From the NCBI RefSeq assembly GCF_004785795.1, contig NZ_SRRO01000001.1, positions 3,534,001-3,598,000 of the forward strand: 64,000 bases of DNA, written 5' to 3'. Shown here one piece after another: positions 1 through 7,652 of this stretch; positions within the stretch are counted from its first letter, which is position 1, and every line of letters starts with the position of its first letter. Position numbers and translations under genes: made by a program. The notes under the pieces are model-generated. The model made no database searches. It had not been told where the DNA came from and saw nothing but the letters and a program-made list of their open reading frames with translations. Source of the DNA: Nocardioides eburneiflavus. GTDB lineage: Bacteria; Actinomycetota; Actinomycetes; Propionibacteriales; Nocardioidaceae.

Positions 1-226
1 CAACGGGGGCCTGCTCGGCCTTGTCCCGGCGTCCTCGCTCCCACGCCTCCCGGTACGCTTCGGCCACCCGAGTCTCGTGAGTCTCGGCGAAGTACTCCCG
101 CCGATCAGCGTCGCGGCGGTAAGCGTCTTGATAGCCCTCGTTGTAGGCACCAGCCTTGAGGCGCGTCATGCGACCGTCGTCCTCCATCATGGACTCATTG
201 TCGCAGCCCCGGCGATACCCGGTCAC
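1..226 (-). CDS. hypothetical protein, C-terminus cut by window edge
   Basis: This minus-strand frame stays open from about 226 to the left edge, so the C-terminus is missing. The GTG at 226 overlaps the stop of the next upstream gene (223..552) by four bases (GTGA), which suggests translational coupling; ATG codons at 190 and 187 are alternatives. The visible part is rich in charged and aromatic residues with a repeated pattern of Y, E/D and R (AYNEGYQDAYRRDADRREY), as expected of a helical soluble protein. I do not recognise a family. The lack of frame breaks and the coupling are the only support. Confidence 0.45.
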   Translation of the reverse strand, partial: MTGYRRGCDNESMMEDDGRMTRLKAGAYNEGYQDAYRRDADRREYFAETHETRVAEAYREAWERGRRDKAEQAPV

Positions 227-552
227 GGCCAGTAGTCGTCGTCGAGCGGACCGGGTTCGTGCTGCCCAGCGATGCCGATTTGAAGCGCTTCTCTCGCCCA
301 GTGGTTCGTGGCCAGCAGGTCCCCCGCCTCTCGCGCCGCCTCGCGGAACTGATCGCAGCCGTCCGCGTGCGCGTTCAGCGCCTCCGGAAAGGTGGCGTGC
401 GGGCTGAAGAGTCCGACCGAGTCGGTGACCTGATATCCCAACACCTCGCCGCCGGAGCCGATCCGAGACGTGCGAACCCAGTTGGTCTCCCACGCACTCG
501 TCACGATGACGGTGACATGCACCGTGACGTCCGGTTCAGCGAAGGGGTCCAT
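223..552 (-). CDS. hypothetical protein, paralog of the gene at 3580..4110
   Basis: A protein of about 109 residues from ATG 552; a TTG at 561 is also possible. No known domain is recognised. It aligns along nearly its whole length with the C-terminal half of the protein at 3580..4110: both have DPFA, then TVHVT, then IVTSAWET, then GEVLGY.VTDSVG, then FPEAL.AHA/GHA and a W-containing tail. Conservation between two copies in one island is good evidence that this is a real gene. It is followed immediately by the coupled frame at 1..226. The role is unknown; the neighbourhood suggests prophage or mobile-element cargo. Confidence 0.6.
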   Translation of the reverse strand: MDPFAEPDVTVHVTVIVTSAWETNWVRTSRIGSGGEVLGYQVTDSVGLFSPHATFPEALNAHADGCDQFREAAREAGDLLATNHWAREALQIGIAGQHEPGPLDDDYWP

Positions 553-793
553 GTCGACCAAAGTGTGCGGCGGGGCGTTCTTACCTCCTCACCGGGCAAG
601 TTGAGGCAGGCACGCGGGTCGACGGGGCTAAGGTTTCTGCGGATATGGCCCGCGGGGCACTTCATGATGCTGCGCGGTTCGACCAATCGGTCCTACACAC
701 GGGAGAAACGATGACTGGGGTGGCCCCGAGTGGTCGAGGCTTTGTCAGTTCTATGGAGACCCGTCGCCTACGGGCGAGTTTCTGTGCTGGGTC

Positions 794-1519
794 GTGGAGT
801 TCTCATCCGACTCGAACGAAGACGGCTGGACCTACGCGGACATGATGCTGAAGTCCGCTGCGCGACGGGCCGGCGTTGATTTGGGTTACTCAGCGGATGA
901 ACTCGATATCGAGTTCTCGCAAGACGGATGGACGCGGACCACCCTGCCCGAGGGTCACGTTCTGGTGTGCTGTACCGAGCAGGTGTCCGCCAGTCCGTGG
1001 CACCGCGTGCTCCGCAAGCCCACCGAAGACGAACTGAGCAAGTGGGCGGGCGCAGCGGACGCTGTGTCGTCAGATGAAGGTGAAGTCATCGACGGGACTG
1101 ACATATCGGAGTCATACGATCCCTTCGCCTTGGTCACTGAGGACGGCCAGGAGCGGACCGTGCTCACGCGCGCCCACATAGAGAAGCGACGACGCGCGAT
1201 GGCGGCTGACGCGCTCTTCATGTCGGGAACCAGCGCCATCGTGAGCAACCTTCTCCACGACCTGGAGGTGCCTGGAGAAGAGCCAGTGGTCAGTCACGAT
1301 CACAGGTACCTGCAACTCTCAGAGATGCAGGCACGCGCGCTCGTCAAGGTCGCTTGGCGCTCGCTCCCGAAGTGCTTGGCGGTGGAGGGTCACGAATCTA
1401 GAGACGACAATGAGGACGAGTACTGCTCGATGCCTGGAGCCGTATGCGACGTGTGCCGCAGCGAAGCGAGGTCGTTGCCGGAGTGGCACCCCACCGCTGG
1501 GGGCACTGGCTTCTGGTAA
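794..1519 (+). CDS. hypothetical protein, possibly 5'-frameshifted
   Basis: The open frame from GTG 794 gives 241 residues. It is acidic, with a C-terminal CDVC pair preceded by another Cys (EYCSMPGAVCDVC), which could bind metal. The same frame reads protein-like upstream of the GTG, back to about 710 (for example FYGDPSPTGEFLCWVVEF). A well-placed ribosome site (GGGAGAAACG) stands before an ATG at 711 that is out of frame. One extra G in the G-run at 717-720 would join the two. The native protein may therefore start at 711 and be about 270 residues long. No family is recognised. Confidence 0.55.
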   Translation: MEFSSDSNEDGWTYADMMLKSAARRAGVDLGYSADELDIEFSQDGWTRTTLPEGHVLVCCTEQVSASPWHRVLRKPTEDELSKWAGAADAVSSDEGEVIDGTDISESYDPFALVTEDGQERTVLTRAHIEKRRRAMAADALFMSGTSAIVSNLLHDLEVPGEEPVVSHDHRYLQLSEMQARALVKVAWRSLPKCLAVEGHESRDDNEDEYCSMPGAVCDVCRSEARSLPEWHPTAGGTGFW

Positions 1520-1582
1520 TTAACACCCCGCCAATCCCACTGGCACGTCGCCCTCCGGACGACGCCGTGCGGCGGGTGACAG

Positions 1583-2150
1583 TTGGTGCGATTGAAGGAG
1601 GTGAGCACCGGTGCGTCGAAGGTCCTGACCGAGGAAGAGATCGAGGCGTCGATCCGCTCCGCGATCGGTGCGCAGGCCACCTCGGGTGTAACCGCAACCG
1701 TGGACCCGGATGCGGCGGTCCTCGCGAACGGGGGGGGCACTGCGCGGACAAGTATCCTTCGACGAGCAATCGCGCGGGCGCCTCGGGCCTTCGCTAAAGA
1801 ACGTTATAGGTCCACGGGCCACTTGTGGCATAAAACGGCGGTGGACCAGCGACTCGACCTCCCGCCAGTGGGAAGTCCGCGCGACACCACGAGTCGTGGC
1901 AAGGCTCCGCCGCGGCTGGGTCGGCATATTCGTAACCACCGGTGTCTTCTCAAAGCAGGCGCAGGTTGAAGTCATCGACGACCAGTACCCGCTCGTGCTG
2001 GTGCCGGGTCTGAAACTTGCCCGCGAAGTCATCCGCATGGCCGAGTTGTCCTTCGAGGGCGACGTGGGCGCGCTTCTCGACACGATCGTCGACTCATACG
2101 AGGGGGAGGTCACTAGCCGACGGCCTGAGGAGATCCTGTCGCAGGCCTAA
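1583..2150 (+). pseudogene. remnant of an Mrr-like restriction endonuclease
   Basis: Two plus-strand frames together resemble one protein. The first (from GTG 1583) has a helical start, VLTEEEIEASIRSAIGAQA. After a run of seven Gs near 1731-1737 a second frame continues with GQVSFDEQ, and from about 1880 reads ARLRRGWVGIFVTTGVFS, then QAQVEVIDDQYPLVLV. That order (a basic ARLRRG stretch, then FVTT, then Q..EV..D.YP.VL) is typical of the Mrr/PD-(D/E)xK restriction-endonuclease core. The expected catalytic E-x-K segment lies in the scrambled part; a third reading with KERYRSTGHLW may be its remnant. At least two indels separate the pieces, so I treat it as a decayed gene. The family call is from pattern recognition. 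Confidence 0.5.
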
Positions 2151-2257
2151 TGCCTCCAATCCCTCGATGCCGGACAGCCACGTCGAAGCGAGGAGGAGTT
2201 CTCATCCGGAGGGCGCGATCTGCCCCAGCGGGCGCATGTCGAAGCATGTGTCCGACG

Positions 2258-3085
2258 ATGGACCAGTGGCTGGAGGTGTGGTGCTCTAACCTCAACCTCG
2301 TGGCGCGTCGTAGACCGGGCGAGTGCAGGTTATGCGGGAAGCACGCTGACGTTCTCGAAGAAGAGGACATCTTTCCAACGTGGGCGCGGAACGAGTTGCG
2401 ATCTGCACTCGCGGAGTCCCCGGTGGACGGCCAGTGGCCCCCGCGAGTGGTGCTTCGAGCATGCGCGGACTGCAATCGAGGCCTAGGGCGAGAGTTCGAG
2501 GACCCAGCCGCACCGGTTTTGAAACCTTTGGCCCGGGGCGAGTCGAGGACGCTGGATCGCGCGGAGATGGAGGTGGTTGCTGGATGGTCCTGGATGAAGG
2601 ACATCGAGTACATCCTGGGTCGACCCGTCCTCTGGACGCAGCGCGAAGGACAAACGGCGCTGACCGACGCGAGTCTCGCCTACTGGCGAGGCAGGCTCGC
2701 CGAGTTGCGCGCAACGCGCAAGCCTCCTGAGGGCTATGTCGTGCGCCTGGCGATCCTCGGTTCGCCACAAGAGGGCGCGGCGTATGAACCTTTCGCCCCT
2801 GATGGATGGAGCCAGGACAGCGCGTACTTGACCAGCCTGAACGGGATAGGCCTACTCATCATCCAGGGCATTCACACAACCCCCGCTAACGCGATCCAGT
2901 TCGTCGAGGCTACGCGGAACGACCTGCGAGCAACGTCGGTGTGGCCGCCTCTTCAGCGGACGGTGACGGTGGGACCGACGACCGTCCCGCTCGACCACAG
3001 CTATCTCTGGCGCGACGAGCACAGTTTCCACCCAGAGAGCGGGCTGGGTGGCGGTTGGCGCATTCGGGTGCCTCGCGGGACCTGA
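2258..3085 (+). CDS. HNH-like protein with CxxC...CxxCN zinc site
   Basis: The start is uncertain: ATG 2246 and 2258 both precede the conserved part and the frame is open from 2150. Near the N-terminus is CRLCGK, then acidic residues and a P-x-W (DIFPTWARNEL), then CADCNRGLGREFED. Two Cys pairs around an (E/H)-x-x-P-x-W segment and an Asn after the second pair match the zinc-ribbon type of HNH-related proteins in phages and islands. The usual catalytic His before the P-x-W appears as Glu/Asp (EEEDIFP), so nuclease activity is doubtful. The remaining ~200 residues are unrecognised. It starts just after the decayed Mrr-like gene. Confidence 0.6.
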   Translation: MDQWLEVWCSNLNLVARRRPGECRLCGKHADVLEEEDIFPTWARNELRSALAESPVDGQWPPRVVLRACADCNRGLGREFEDPAAPVLKPLARGESRTLDRAEMEVVAGWSWMKDIEYILGRPVLWTQREGQTALTDASLAYWRGRLAELRATRKPPEGYVVRLAILGSPQEGAAYEPFAPDGWSQDSAYLTSLNGIGLLIIQGIHTTPANAIQFVEATRNDLRATSVWPPLQRTVTVGPTTVPLDHSYLWRDEHSFHPESGLGGGWRIRVPRGT

Positions 3086-3151
3086 GGCTCCACCTACCGG
3101 GGACACCTACCGCAGCCGCTCGACACTCCATCTGGGCGTGCTCGCGGGTGT

Positions 3152-3600
3152 TCACGGGACCCTCTCCGCCAAGATGATGGCATTGCGGGATAGCCAGAAC
3201 TGGCCGTCCTTGCCCAGTACGTACGGCCCGGTGCAGGTCGTCAGCGCGATGCGACCCCGGCCGTTCGGATCCAGGAGGGTCGGCGGCAACTGGTGGCGCG
3301 GGTGCTTGGTCACGCGAGTGACCTTGTAGACGGTCGTCCCGCCCTTCCACACGACCTCGATGGTGGCGCCCTTCTTCAGGTGCTCGGCGACGTAGAGAGG
3401 GCCTACGTACGCCTCTGCGTACGTCGCGGTGTCAGGCGAGAACAGCGAGCCGCGCGCGGCGCCGGGACACGGTGTTCCAACCGACCTTGCCGCCCGCGGG
3501 CACAATCACCTGACCGTGCCGACCGGCATGCAGGTTCCAGGTGTGCGTATACGCGGAGGAGTCTCCCCACCCATGCAGGTCAGTGGTCGCCGGAGACGCG
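3152..3600 (-). pseudogene. sortase-like protein, frame-broken
   Basis: The minus-strand frame 3152..3505 has a sortase C-terminal half: a G-P-L...LKKGATIEV..W strand pattern, Y-K-V, then LTTCTG with the expected catalytic Cys, and an Arg 14 residues later (WLSRN). The preceding piece, V.VPAGGKVGW, is in another frame starting around 3580, and the switch is near 3470. The position where sortases have the catalytic His (normally GH or AHxW) reads TYAEAYVGPLY, so Glu replaces His. With both the frame break and the missing His, an active transpeptidase is unlikely. The upstream piece overlaps the end of the gene at 3580..4110. Confidence 0.55.
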
Positions 3601-4110
3601 CATGTGAGGCGACTCCCTGAACCACCAGTTCCGGGCGGCCATGTCAGCCGCCGCCTCGCCGAACTGTGCGGCCAGGTTGGCGTGTCCGACGAGCGCCTCG
3701 GGGAAGGAATCGTAGGGCTCGAACGTGCCGACGGAGTCAGTGACGCGGTAGCCGAGGACCTCGCCGCGGGCGCCTACCCGCGACGTGGTGACCCCGTCGG
3801 TCTCCCACGCGCTGGTCACGATCTCGGTCACGTGCACGGTAACGGCGTCGTCGGCGAAGGGGTCCGTGTCAGGCAGGTGTGCGGCCGCGGGATGTCGTCT
3901 TCCCGCGACAACAGTCGAATAGTTCACCCGGTCTGAGGTGATGAAGGGCGAGCCGCCGACTTCAACCTTCGCGACGTGACAGAGAGCAAGCCGTTCGGCT
4001 ACGACGCCCACTTCCAAGTCCTCGTCGAAGGCGTCCGCGCCGCCGTAAATGGCACTCAGTTCCACCGCGAAGAGAGCCTGCATCGTTGGGGTCTCACCGT
4101 CGAGCAGCAC
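3580..4110 (-). CDS. hypothetical protein, paralog of the gene at 223..552
   Basis: The open frame gives 176 residues; internal ATG codons leave the start uncertain. Residues from about 80 on align with the protein at 223..552 (DPFAD, TVHVT.IVTSAWET, GEVLGYRVTDSVG, FPEAL). The N-terminal 75 residues have no counterpart there. No signal peptide, membrane segment or known domain is visible. The gene precedes the broken sortase-like frame on the same strand. Function unknown. Confidence 0.5.
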   Translation of the reverse strand: MLLDGETPTMQALFAVELSAIYGGADAFDEDLEVGVVAERLALCHVAKVEVGGSPFITSDRVNYSTVVAGRRHPAAAHLPDTDPFADDAVTVHVTEIVTSAWETDGVTTSRVGARGEVLGYRVTDSVGTFEPYDSFPEALVGHANLAAQFGEAAADMAARNWWFRESPHMRVSGDH

Positions 4111-4318
4111 GAGGCGTGTACTGGGACGAGAACTAGCCCGAACGCACGAAACGCCCCGGCTGACGCATGAACGCGGTCTGCACGTTCATCGTCATGGTGT
4201 CGCCGAGCAGCCGGGTGTGCATGTCGGCGGTCGCCTCGAAGCGGTACTCGCTGAGTGCCCGTGACGCGAGTGATGGTCGGGCGTGTCAGAGTCGCCGGGG
4301 AAGTAGGAGGGCGCGAGG

Positions 4319-4873
4319 ATGTGCGCCATGGATGCGGCCTGGATCGGTGTGATCGGTGGCGCGGTGGGCGCGGCGGGCTCGCTCGCGGGTTCAGTGGCGA
4401 CGCAACTCATCGCGTCGAGGAACGCGAAGACGTTGAAGGCGACGGACCGCGAGGCGCTGCTCCAAGACCGCTGGTGGGAGGAGAAGCGCGGTGTCTACAT
4501 GAACTTCGTCGAGACGGTCACGAAGGCTCACGCCGCGTTCATCAACCTGAAATTGATGGCGCCTGAGCGCAGGCACCAGTCGCAAGAGGTCGACGACCTG
4601 CTCCTCGCCTTCGAGAACATCCTCGAACTGATGCCGCGACTGTCGATGCTCGGAAGTACGTACATCCGTTCCGCTGCCCAGGCGCAGACGAAGCGCATCC
4701 TCGCGACGGTTGAGTGGGCGGGTGATTCCTCGAAGCCCGACCCCGATGACGACGGGTCGGCCTTGGAGTACGTGCTATGGCAGGCTAGGCAGGACCTCGG
4801 CGTCGGTGACGACGGTGCGCCCGACTGGGAGCGCAAGGCTCGCGAGGAGCAGTGGGGGCTCCATCTGGAGTAG
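4319..4873 (+). CDS. hypothetical membrane-anchored protein
   Basis: A 184-residue protein with a ribosome site (GGAGGG) eight bases before ATG 4319; ATG 4328 is an alternative. Residues about 7-30 form a glycine-rich hydrophobic helix (IGGAVGAAGSLAGSVATQL), a single membrane anchor or glycine zipper. This is followed by a basic stretch and a long soluble domain that looks mostly helical (DRWWEEKRGVYMNFVETV). The frame is intact although its neighbours are decayed. The topology resembles small single-pass proteins of phages and actinobacteria that have no assigned role. No family is named. Confidence 0.65.
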   Translation: MCAMDAAWIGVIGGAVGAAGSLAGSVATQLIASRNAKTLKATDREALLQDRWWEEKRGVYMNFVETVTKAHAAFINLKLMAPERRHQSQEVDDLLLAFENILELMPRLSMLGSTYIRSAAQAQTKRILATVEWAGDSSKPDPDDDGSALEYVLWQARQDLGVGDDGAPDWERKAREEQWGLHLE

Positions 4874-4877
4874 CCCG

Positions 4878-5283
4878 TCAGCGGGCAGCGCTGGGTCGAT
4901 CGGGGTGCGGCTGGTGCTTAGCGCCGGTGGTGGCGCAGTGGTCGCTGATGGCGGCCAGTCGCTCGCGCATCTTCATGACCGTCATGTCTTCGCGGCGTCG
5001 GTGACGGCGACGAGTCCGCCCTTCGGGCGCCGAGGACTTGACGTTCAAAGGTGCGCAGCCGCTGGCGGTCTTCGTATCCCCCCGGGTTGGCACCCTTGCC
5101 GGGTCCGGTCGGGGCCTTCGCGGGTCCCATTAAGTTGAGCCGCAGCGAGTGGGGTGCAGCGTGGGTGCTGGATCAGCGGCACGGGCCTCGGCGAGAGTCG
5201 GAGTCGGGTACCCGGGCGTGCCCAGTCAAGGAGAGGACCTTGCCCTCGAAGGGGCGGCACCGCTCGCACATCGGCCTCGATGA
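4878..5283 (-). pseudogene. phage minor capsid protein 2 remnant (C-terminal part)
   Basis: Four successive segments on the minus strand, in changing frames, together read like the C-terminus of the Phage_min_cap2 head protein: MCERCRPFEGKVLSLTG (from 5271), VPLIQHPRCT (about 5182), HSLRLNLMGP then ANPGGYEDRQRLRTFER (about 5145-5045), then MTVMKMRERLAAI ending at 4878. The CxxCRP.xGKVxSLxG element, the P-L..HP.C element and the ANPxGY..RQ..R.xER element occur in this order in that family. Three frame changes in about 400 bp mean it is dead. This is the clearest phage gene in the window and marks the left part as prophage-derived. Confidence 0.6.
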
Positions 5284-5480
5284 GCGCGACCGCGCGGGTG
5301 CCCGGGGTGCTGACCAGGGAGGAGCCTCCCAGTTCGGCGGTGTCGTCTTCGGTCAGTGCGGGCTTGGGCGCGACGGCGTCTCACCTCGCTTCGCGTGTCG
5401 GGGTCGCAGTGCCTGGCTGCTCGCCTCTTACGCGGAGGGGACGGGAACAGCGCCGCAGTGGGTTCGATAGCGTTCGGCCC

Positions 5481-5690
5481 ATGAGTCGTTTTGCGATCGT
5501 TCAGGGCAGCAGAAACCGCAAGGCGACGTTCCGCTTGAAGGACGGAACGACTGTGGAGGGCACCATCACTGGTGTCCCCAAGGAAGGCAGCAACGTCGTG
5601 GAGTTGCTGCTCCAAGACGGGCTCCTGTGGCTCGACCTGGAGCAGGTGGTGTTCGTCTTCCTCACGCACGGGGAGTTGGAGAAGGTCTGA
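5481..5690 (+). CDS. small protein with Sm-like beta pattern (69 aa)
   Basis: It starts at ATG 5481 and has 69 residues. The sequence alternates short strands: TFRLKDGTTVEGTITGV, VVELLLQDGLLWLDLEQVVFVFL. The pattern RLKDGTTVEGTI...hhhhL..hhhhh resembles the small five-stranded barrel of Sm/Hfq-like proteins, where K-D-G-x-x-h-x-G-x-h is common. This is only a pattern match; no RNA-binding role can be claimed. It lies on the strand opposite the adjacent broken phage genes and is itself intact. Confidence 0.55.
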   Translation: MSRFAIVQGSRNRKATFRLKDGTTVEGTITGVPKEGSNVVELLLQDGLLWLDLEQVVFVFLTHGELEKV

Positions 5691-5757
5691 GCGCAGGGCG
5701 TCGACGGCCCGGGTCAGAAAGTGACCTCTGGCTGGTCAACTCTTGACTTCCCGCAGG

Positions 5758-6105
5758 TCAGTGCAGTGAGTGCGCGCGCGTCGGCGGATTGGAACGTCTC
5801 GTGGTCAGACGCGGAGGATGCGCTGGCGGTCGCTCGCGCGATGACGCCGCCCTTGGCGAGCCGCGGCAGTCGTCGCCGACGGAGCAGATGCAGCAAGCGA
5901 CGATGCAGTCCTCGTAGTGAACCTTCGCGCGCAGCAGGCTGACGTCGGCATTTAGCGAGCCGATGGTGTGATCGTCGACCCCGCCTATGCGCTCCATGCG
6001 GGCGTTCTTCTCGCGCAGGTCAGCGACCTCAGCGCGCAGCGAGAGGAGTTCGTCGCGCTCATCCTCAGTGACGACGTAGCAGGTGATGGTTTCGATGTTC
6101 AGCAT
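5758..6105 (-). CDS. coiled-coil small protein, C-terminus probably frameshifted
   Basis: ATG 6105 opens a 115-residue frame. Residues about 14-40 form an acidic heptad-type helix (ERDELLSLRAEVADLREKN), followed by IGSLNADVSLLRAKV and a Cys-rich CIVACCICS. After about residue 80 the composition becomes Arg/Pro/Ser-rich, typical of reading out of frame. An alternative ending (LAKGGVIARATASA) is open in the neighbouring frame down to 5714. It is the last of three same-strand small genes (6313..6612, 6134..6310, this one), so it probably belongs to one operon. Function unknown. Confidence 0.5.
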   Translation of the reverse strand: MLNIETITCYVVTEDERDELLSLRAEVADLREKNARMERIGGVDDHTIGSLNADVSLLRAKVHYEDCIVACCICSVGDDCRGSPRAASSRERPPAHPPRLTTRRSNPPTRAHSLH

Positions 6106-6133
6106 GTGCGGCTACTGGCTGGGACTAGGTGGG

Positions 6134-6310
6134 TCAGTGCCGGTTGAGGTGCCGGTGTACGGCGTCGCGGACGATGTCCTCGCTGCGTGCGTCGACAACG
6201 ACGGCCTCGGCGAGAGCGTGCGTCATGGCGGTGCGGCGCGGCGCCTTCTTCTGGGTGGGAGCCGCGAGAGTCTGTCGGTCGGCCAGGACGGCCGGGGTGG
6301 GCGTCGACAT
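6134..6310 (-). CDS. 58-residue hypothetical protein
   Basis: This small gene starts at ATG 6310, two bases after the stop of the upstream gene, and ends at 6134. The product begins MSTPTPAVLADRQ, has a basic patch (KKAPRR), and then an amphipathic helix, MTHALAEAVVVDARSEDIV, ending in RHLNRH. Tight spacing to its upstream neighbour and an unbroken frame support it. It is shorter than most gene-calling cut-offs. No family is recognised; the C-terminal helix could be a protein-protein contact segment. Confidence 0.6.
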   Translation of the reverse strand: MSTPTPAVLADRQTLAAPTQKKAPRRTAMTHALAEAVVVDARSEDIVRDAVHRHLNRH

Positions 6311-6312
6311 GA

Positions 6313-6612
6313 TCAGACCTCATCGTGGGTCTCGGTGTCGTCGAGGTAGACCTCGGAGGTTGAAGCGGGCGGGTAGGACGGAGTGATGGCGAGGCGCACG
6401 CCCTGTGCGAGCCACATGTAGTCCAGGCGGCCGGGTCCGGCCTCGGTAACGACGTGGCCAACGGTCGTGTCGTCGACGGTGCGCAAGATGTTCGCGCCCT
6501 CGCGCATCCCGGCGTTGCCGATGGCGGCGAGTTCCGCGGTGGGGCCGGTCAGCATCCGCCACTGCGTCGTGGTCTCAATCGCCGGCTCGGTGATGGGGAC
6601 GGTCTCGGTCAT
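6313..6612 (-). CDS. 99-residue hypothetical protein
   Basis: ATG 6612 has an AGGAG ribosome site about six bases upstream, which decides the start; the frame is open further but that part does not look like protein. The 99 residues begin MTETVPITEPAIETTTQWR. They contain a G-rich middle (GNAGMREGANIL) and a YMWLAQGVRLAITPSYPP segment, and end acidic. It is the first gene of a three-gene minus-strand operon with 6134..6310 and 5758..6105. I recognise no domain. Confidence 0.65.
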   Translation of the reverse strand: MTETVPITEPAIETTTQWRMLTGPTAELAAIGNAGMREGANILRTVDDTTVGHVVTEAGPGRLDYMWLAQGVRLAITPSYPPASTSEVYLDDTETHDEV

Positions 6613-6814
6613 GCTTGCTCCTGGCTGGGAGACGCCCCGACCCGAGTGGTGGGGACAAGACAGAATCCCCGCCCGGTGCAGCCACGTGACAGGCGCATCA
6701 AGGTCCCTGAACCAGGGGGACCGCAGGCGGGGGAAGAAGGGGAGGCGGGGCCATGAACCCGATTGAGGCAGGCTCCGCGTCGATCTCATTGTCTAACGAC
6801 TGCAGGCGGCCGAC

Positions 6815-6992
6815 CTACTTCAGGAAAAGGTCTGCGACGTCGTTACGGTCCCTGGGGCCGGCGGTAGCCGCGGCGTGGAGCAGGGTCACGTCGAGTCCTT
6901 CGAGGCCATAGAGGGGGGCCTGCGGCCCAAGGTTCGGCGCGGTGTCGCGCTGCTCTACGGCATACGTAGGCGGTGTCCTCAGTGGTCCTCAA
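6815..6992 (-). CDS. possible small gene, start decayed or frameshifted
   Basis: The minus-strand frame ending at 6815 reads protein-like for about 50 residues: QRDTAPNLGPQAPLYGLEG, LDVTLLHAAATAGPRDRND, ending VADLFLK. No good start lies in that frame. A TTG at 6992 is in a neighbouring frame (TTEDTAYV), and a strong ribosome site (GAGGAAAGGA) further upstream is followed by ATA instead of ATG. It may be a small gene broken by one indel and a start-codon change. Low confidence. Confidence 0.3.
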
Positions 6993-7316
6993 TGACGTGC
7001 TTTCTGGGTATGTCCTTTCCTCAGCCTTTCTGAACTGCTTGCGGTCTCTGGCTTGTGTGCCTCTGGGTGTTGCTTTTCGCTGGCTTGACGATGACGACGC
7101 TGCGGCCCGCTCCGACCCGCCGACCTCGCGACAGACCTACCCCTCAAATGAAGACATAAGGCCGGGGGTGCGCGAAGACGCTCAGACGGGGGATACGCGC
7201 CCTCGTTTCAGGGCGTTTCGACAGGATTTCTCAGCGCAATTCCGATGGGTTGTCCGTCGTCCTCGACGTTGCTGATCCAGCAACGATGCCGTGCAGTTCT
7301 GGCGAGAAGACCTTGC
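6993..7316. other. stretch without a supported gene
   Basis: About 320 bases lower in GC than the flanks. One plus-strand frame is open here (6973-7275), but its product changes composition midway and lacks a ribosome site, so I do not call it. Nothing else is supported. Confidence 0.4.
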
Positions 7317-7652
7317 TCAGCGACGGGTGCGAGTCGACCGCGGGACGACCCGATACGCGAAGTAGACCATCTCGGGGGAGAGGTAGCCGGGCTGCTCTCG
7401 GAGCACCTCGATGGGACGTCGACCCTCCAGGTAGGAGGACGGGCTCATAACCATCAAGGCCAGCACCTCATCGTCCCACCCGGCGCCGGAGAGCAGATAC
7501 CCCAGTTCGCCGTACGCGGTGTCCTCGCCGGAGCGAAGGGCCTGCATCTCGTCTTCAGTCGGCACGAACCCGAGCGCCTCAGCCTCGGCCCGAAGTTCGG
7601 CATGCAGAGCAGCCTGAGCGCGTGCGCCGGAGGTGAGGTCGTCGGAGGTCAT
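7317..7652 (-). CDS. small acidic protein, antitoxin-like C-terminus
   Basis: ATG 7652 overlaps the stop of the upstream gene (7649..7915) as ATGA, so the two are probably co-translated; a GTG at 7670 is possible. The 111-residue product has an acidic helical N-terminal half and ends SPSSYLEGRRPIEVLREQPGYL followed by a short tail. The S..YL.GRRPIEVL element resembles the C-terminal region of MbcA/ParS-type antitoxins, where a W/S-x-x-L-x-G-x-x-P-h-x-h-L motif is usual. That likeness is short and the assignment is tentative. It stands divergent from the ImmA/IrrE gene. Confidence 0.55.
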   Translation of the reverse strand: MTSDDLTSGARAQAALHAELRAEAEALGFVPTEDEMQALRSGEDTAYGELGYLLSGAGWDDEVLALMVMSPSSYLEGRRPIEVLREQPGYLSPEMVYFAYRVVPRSTRTRR

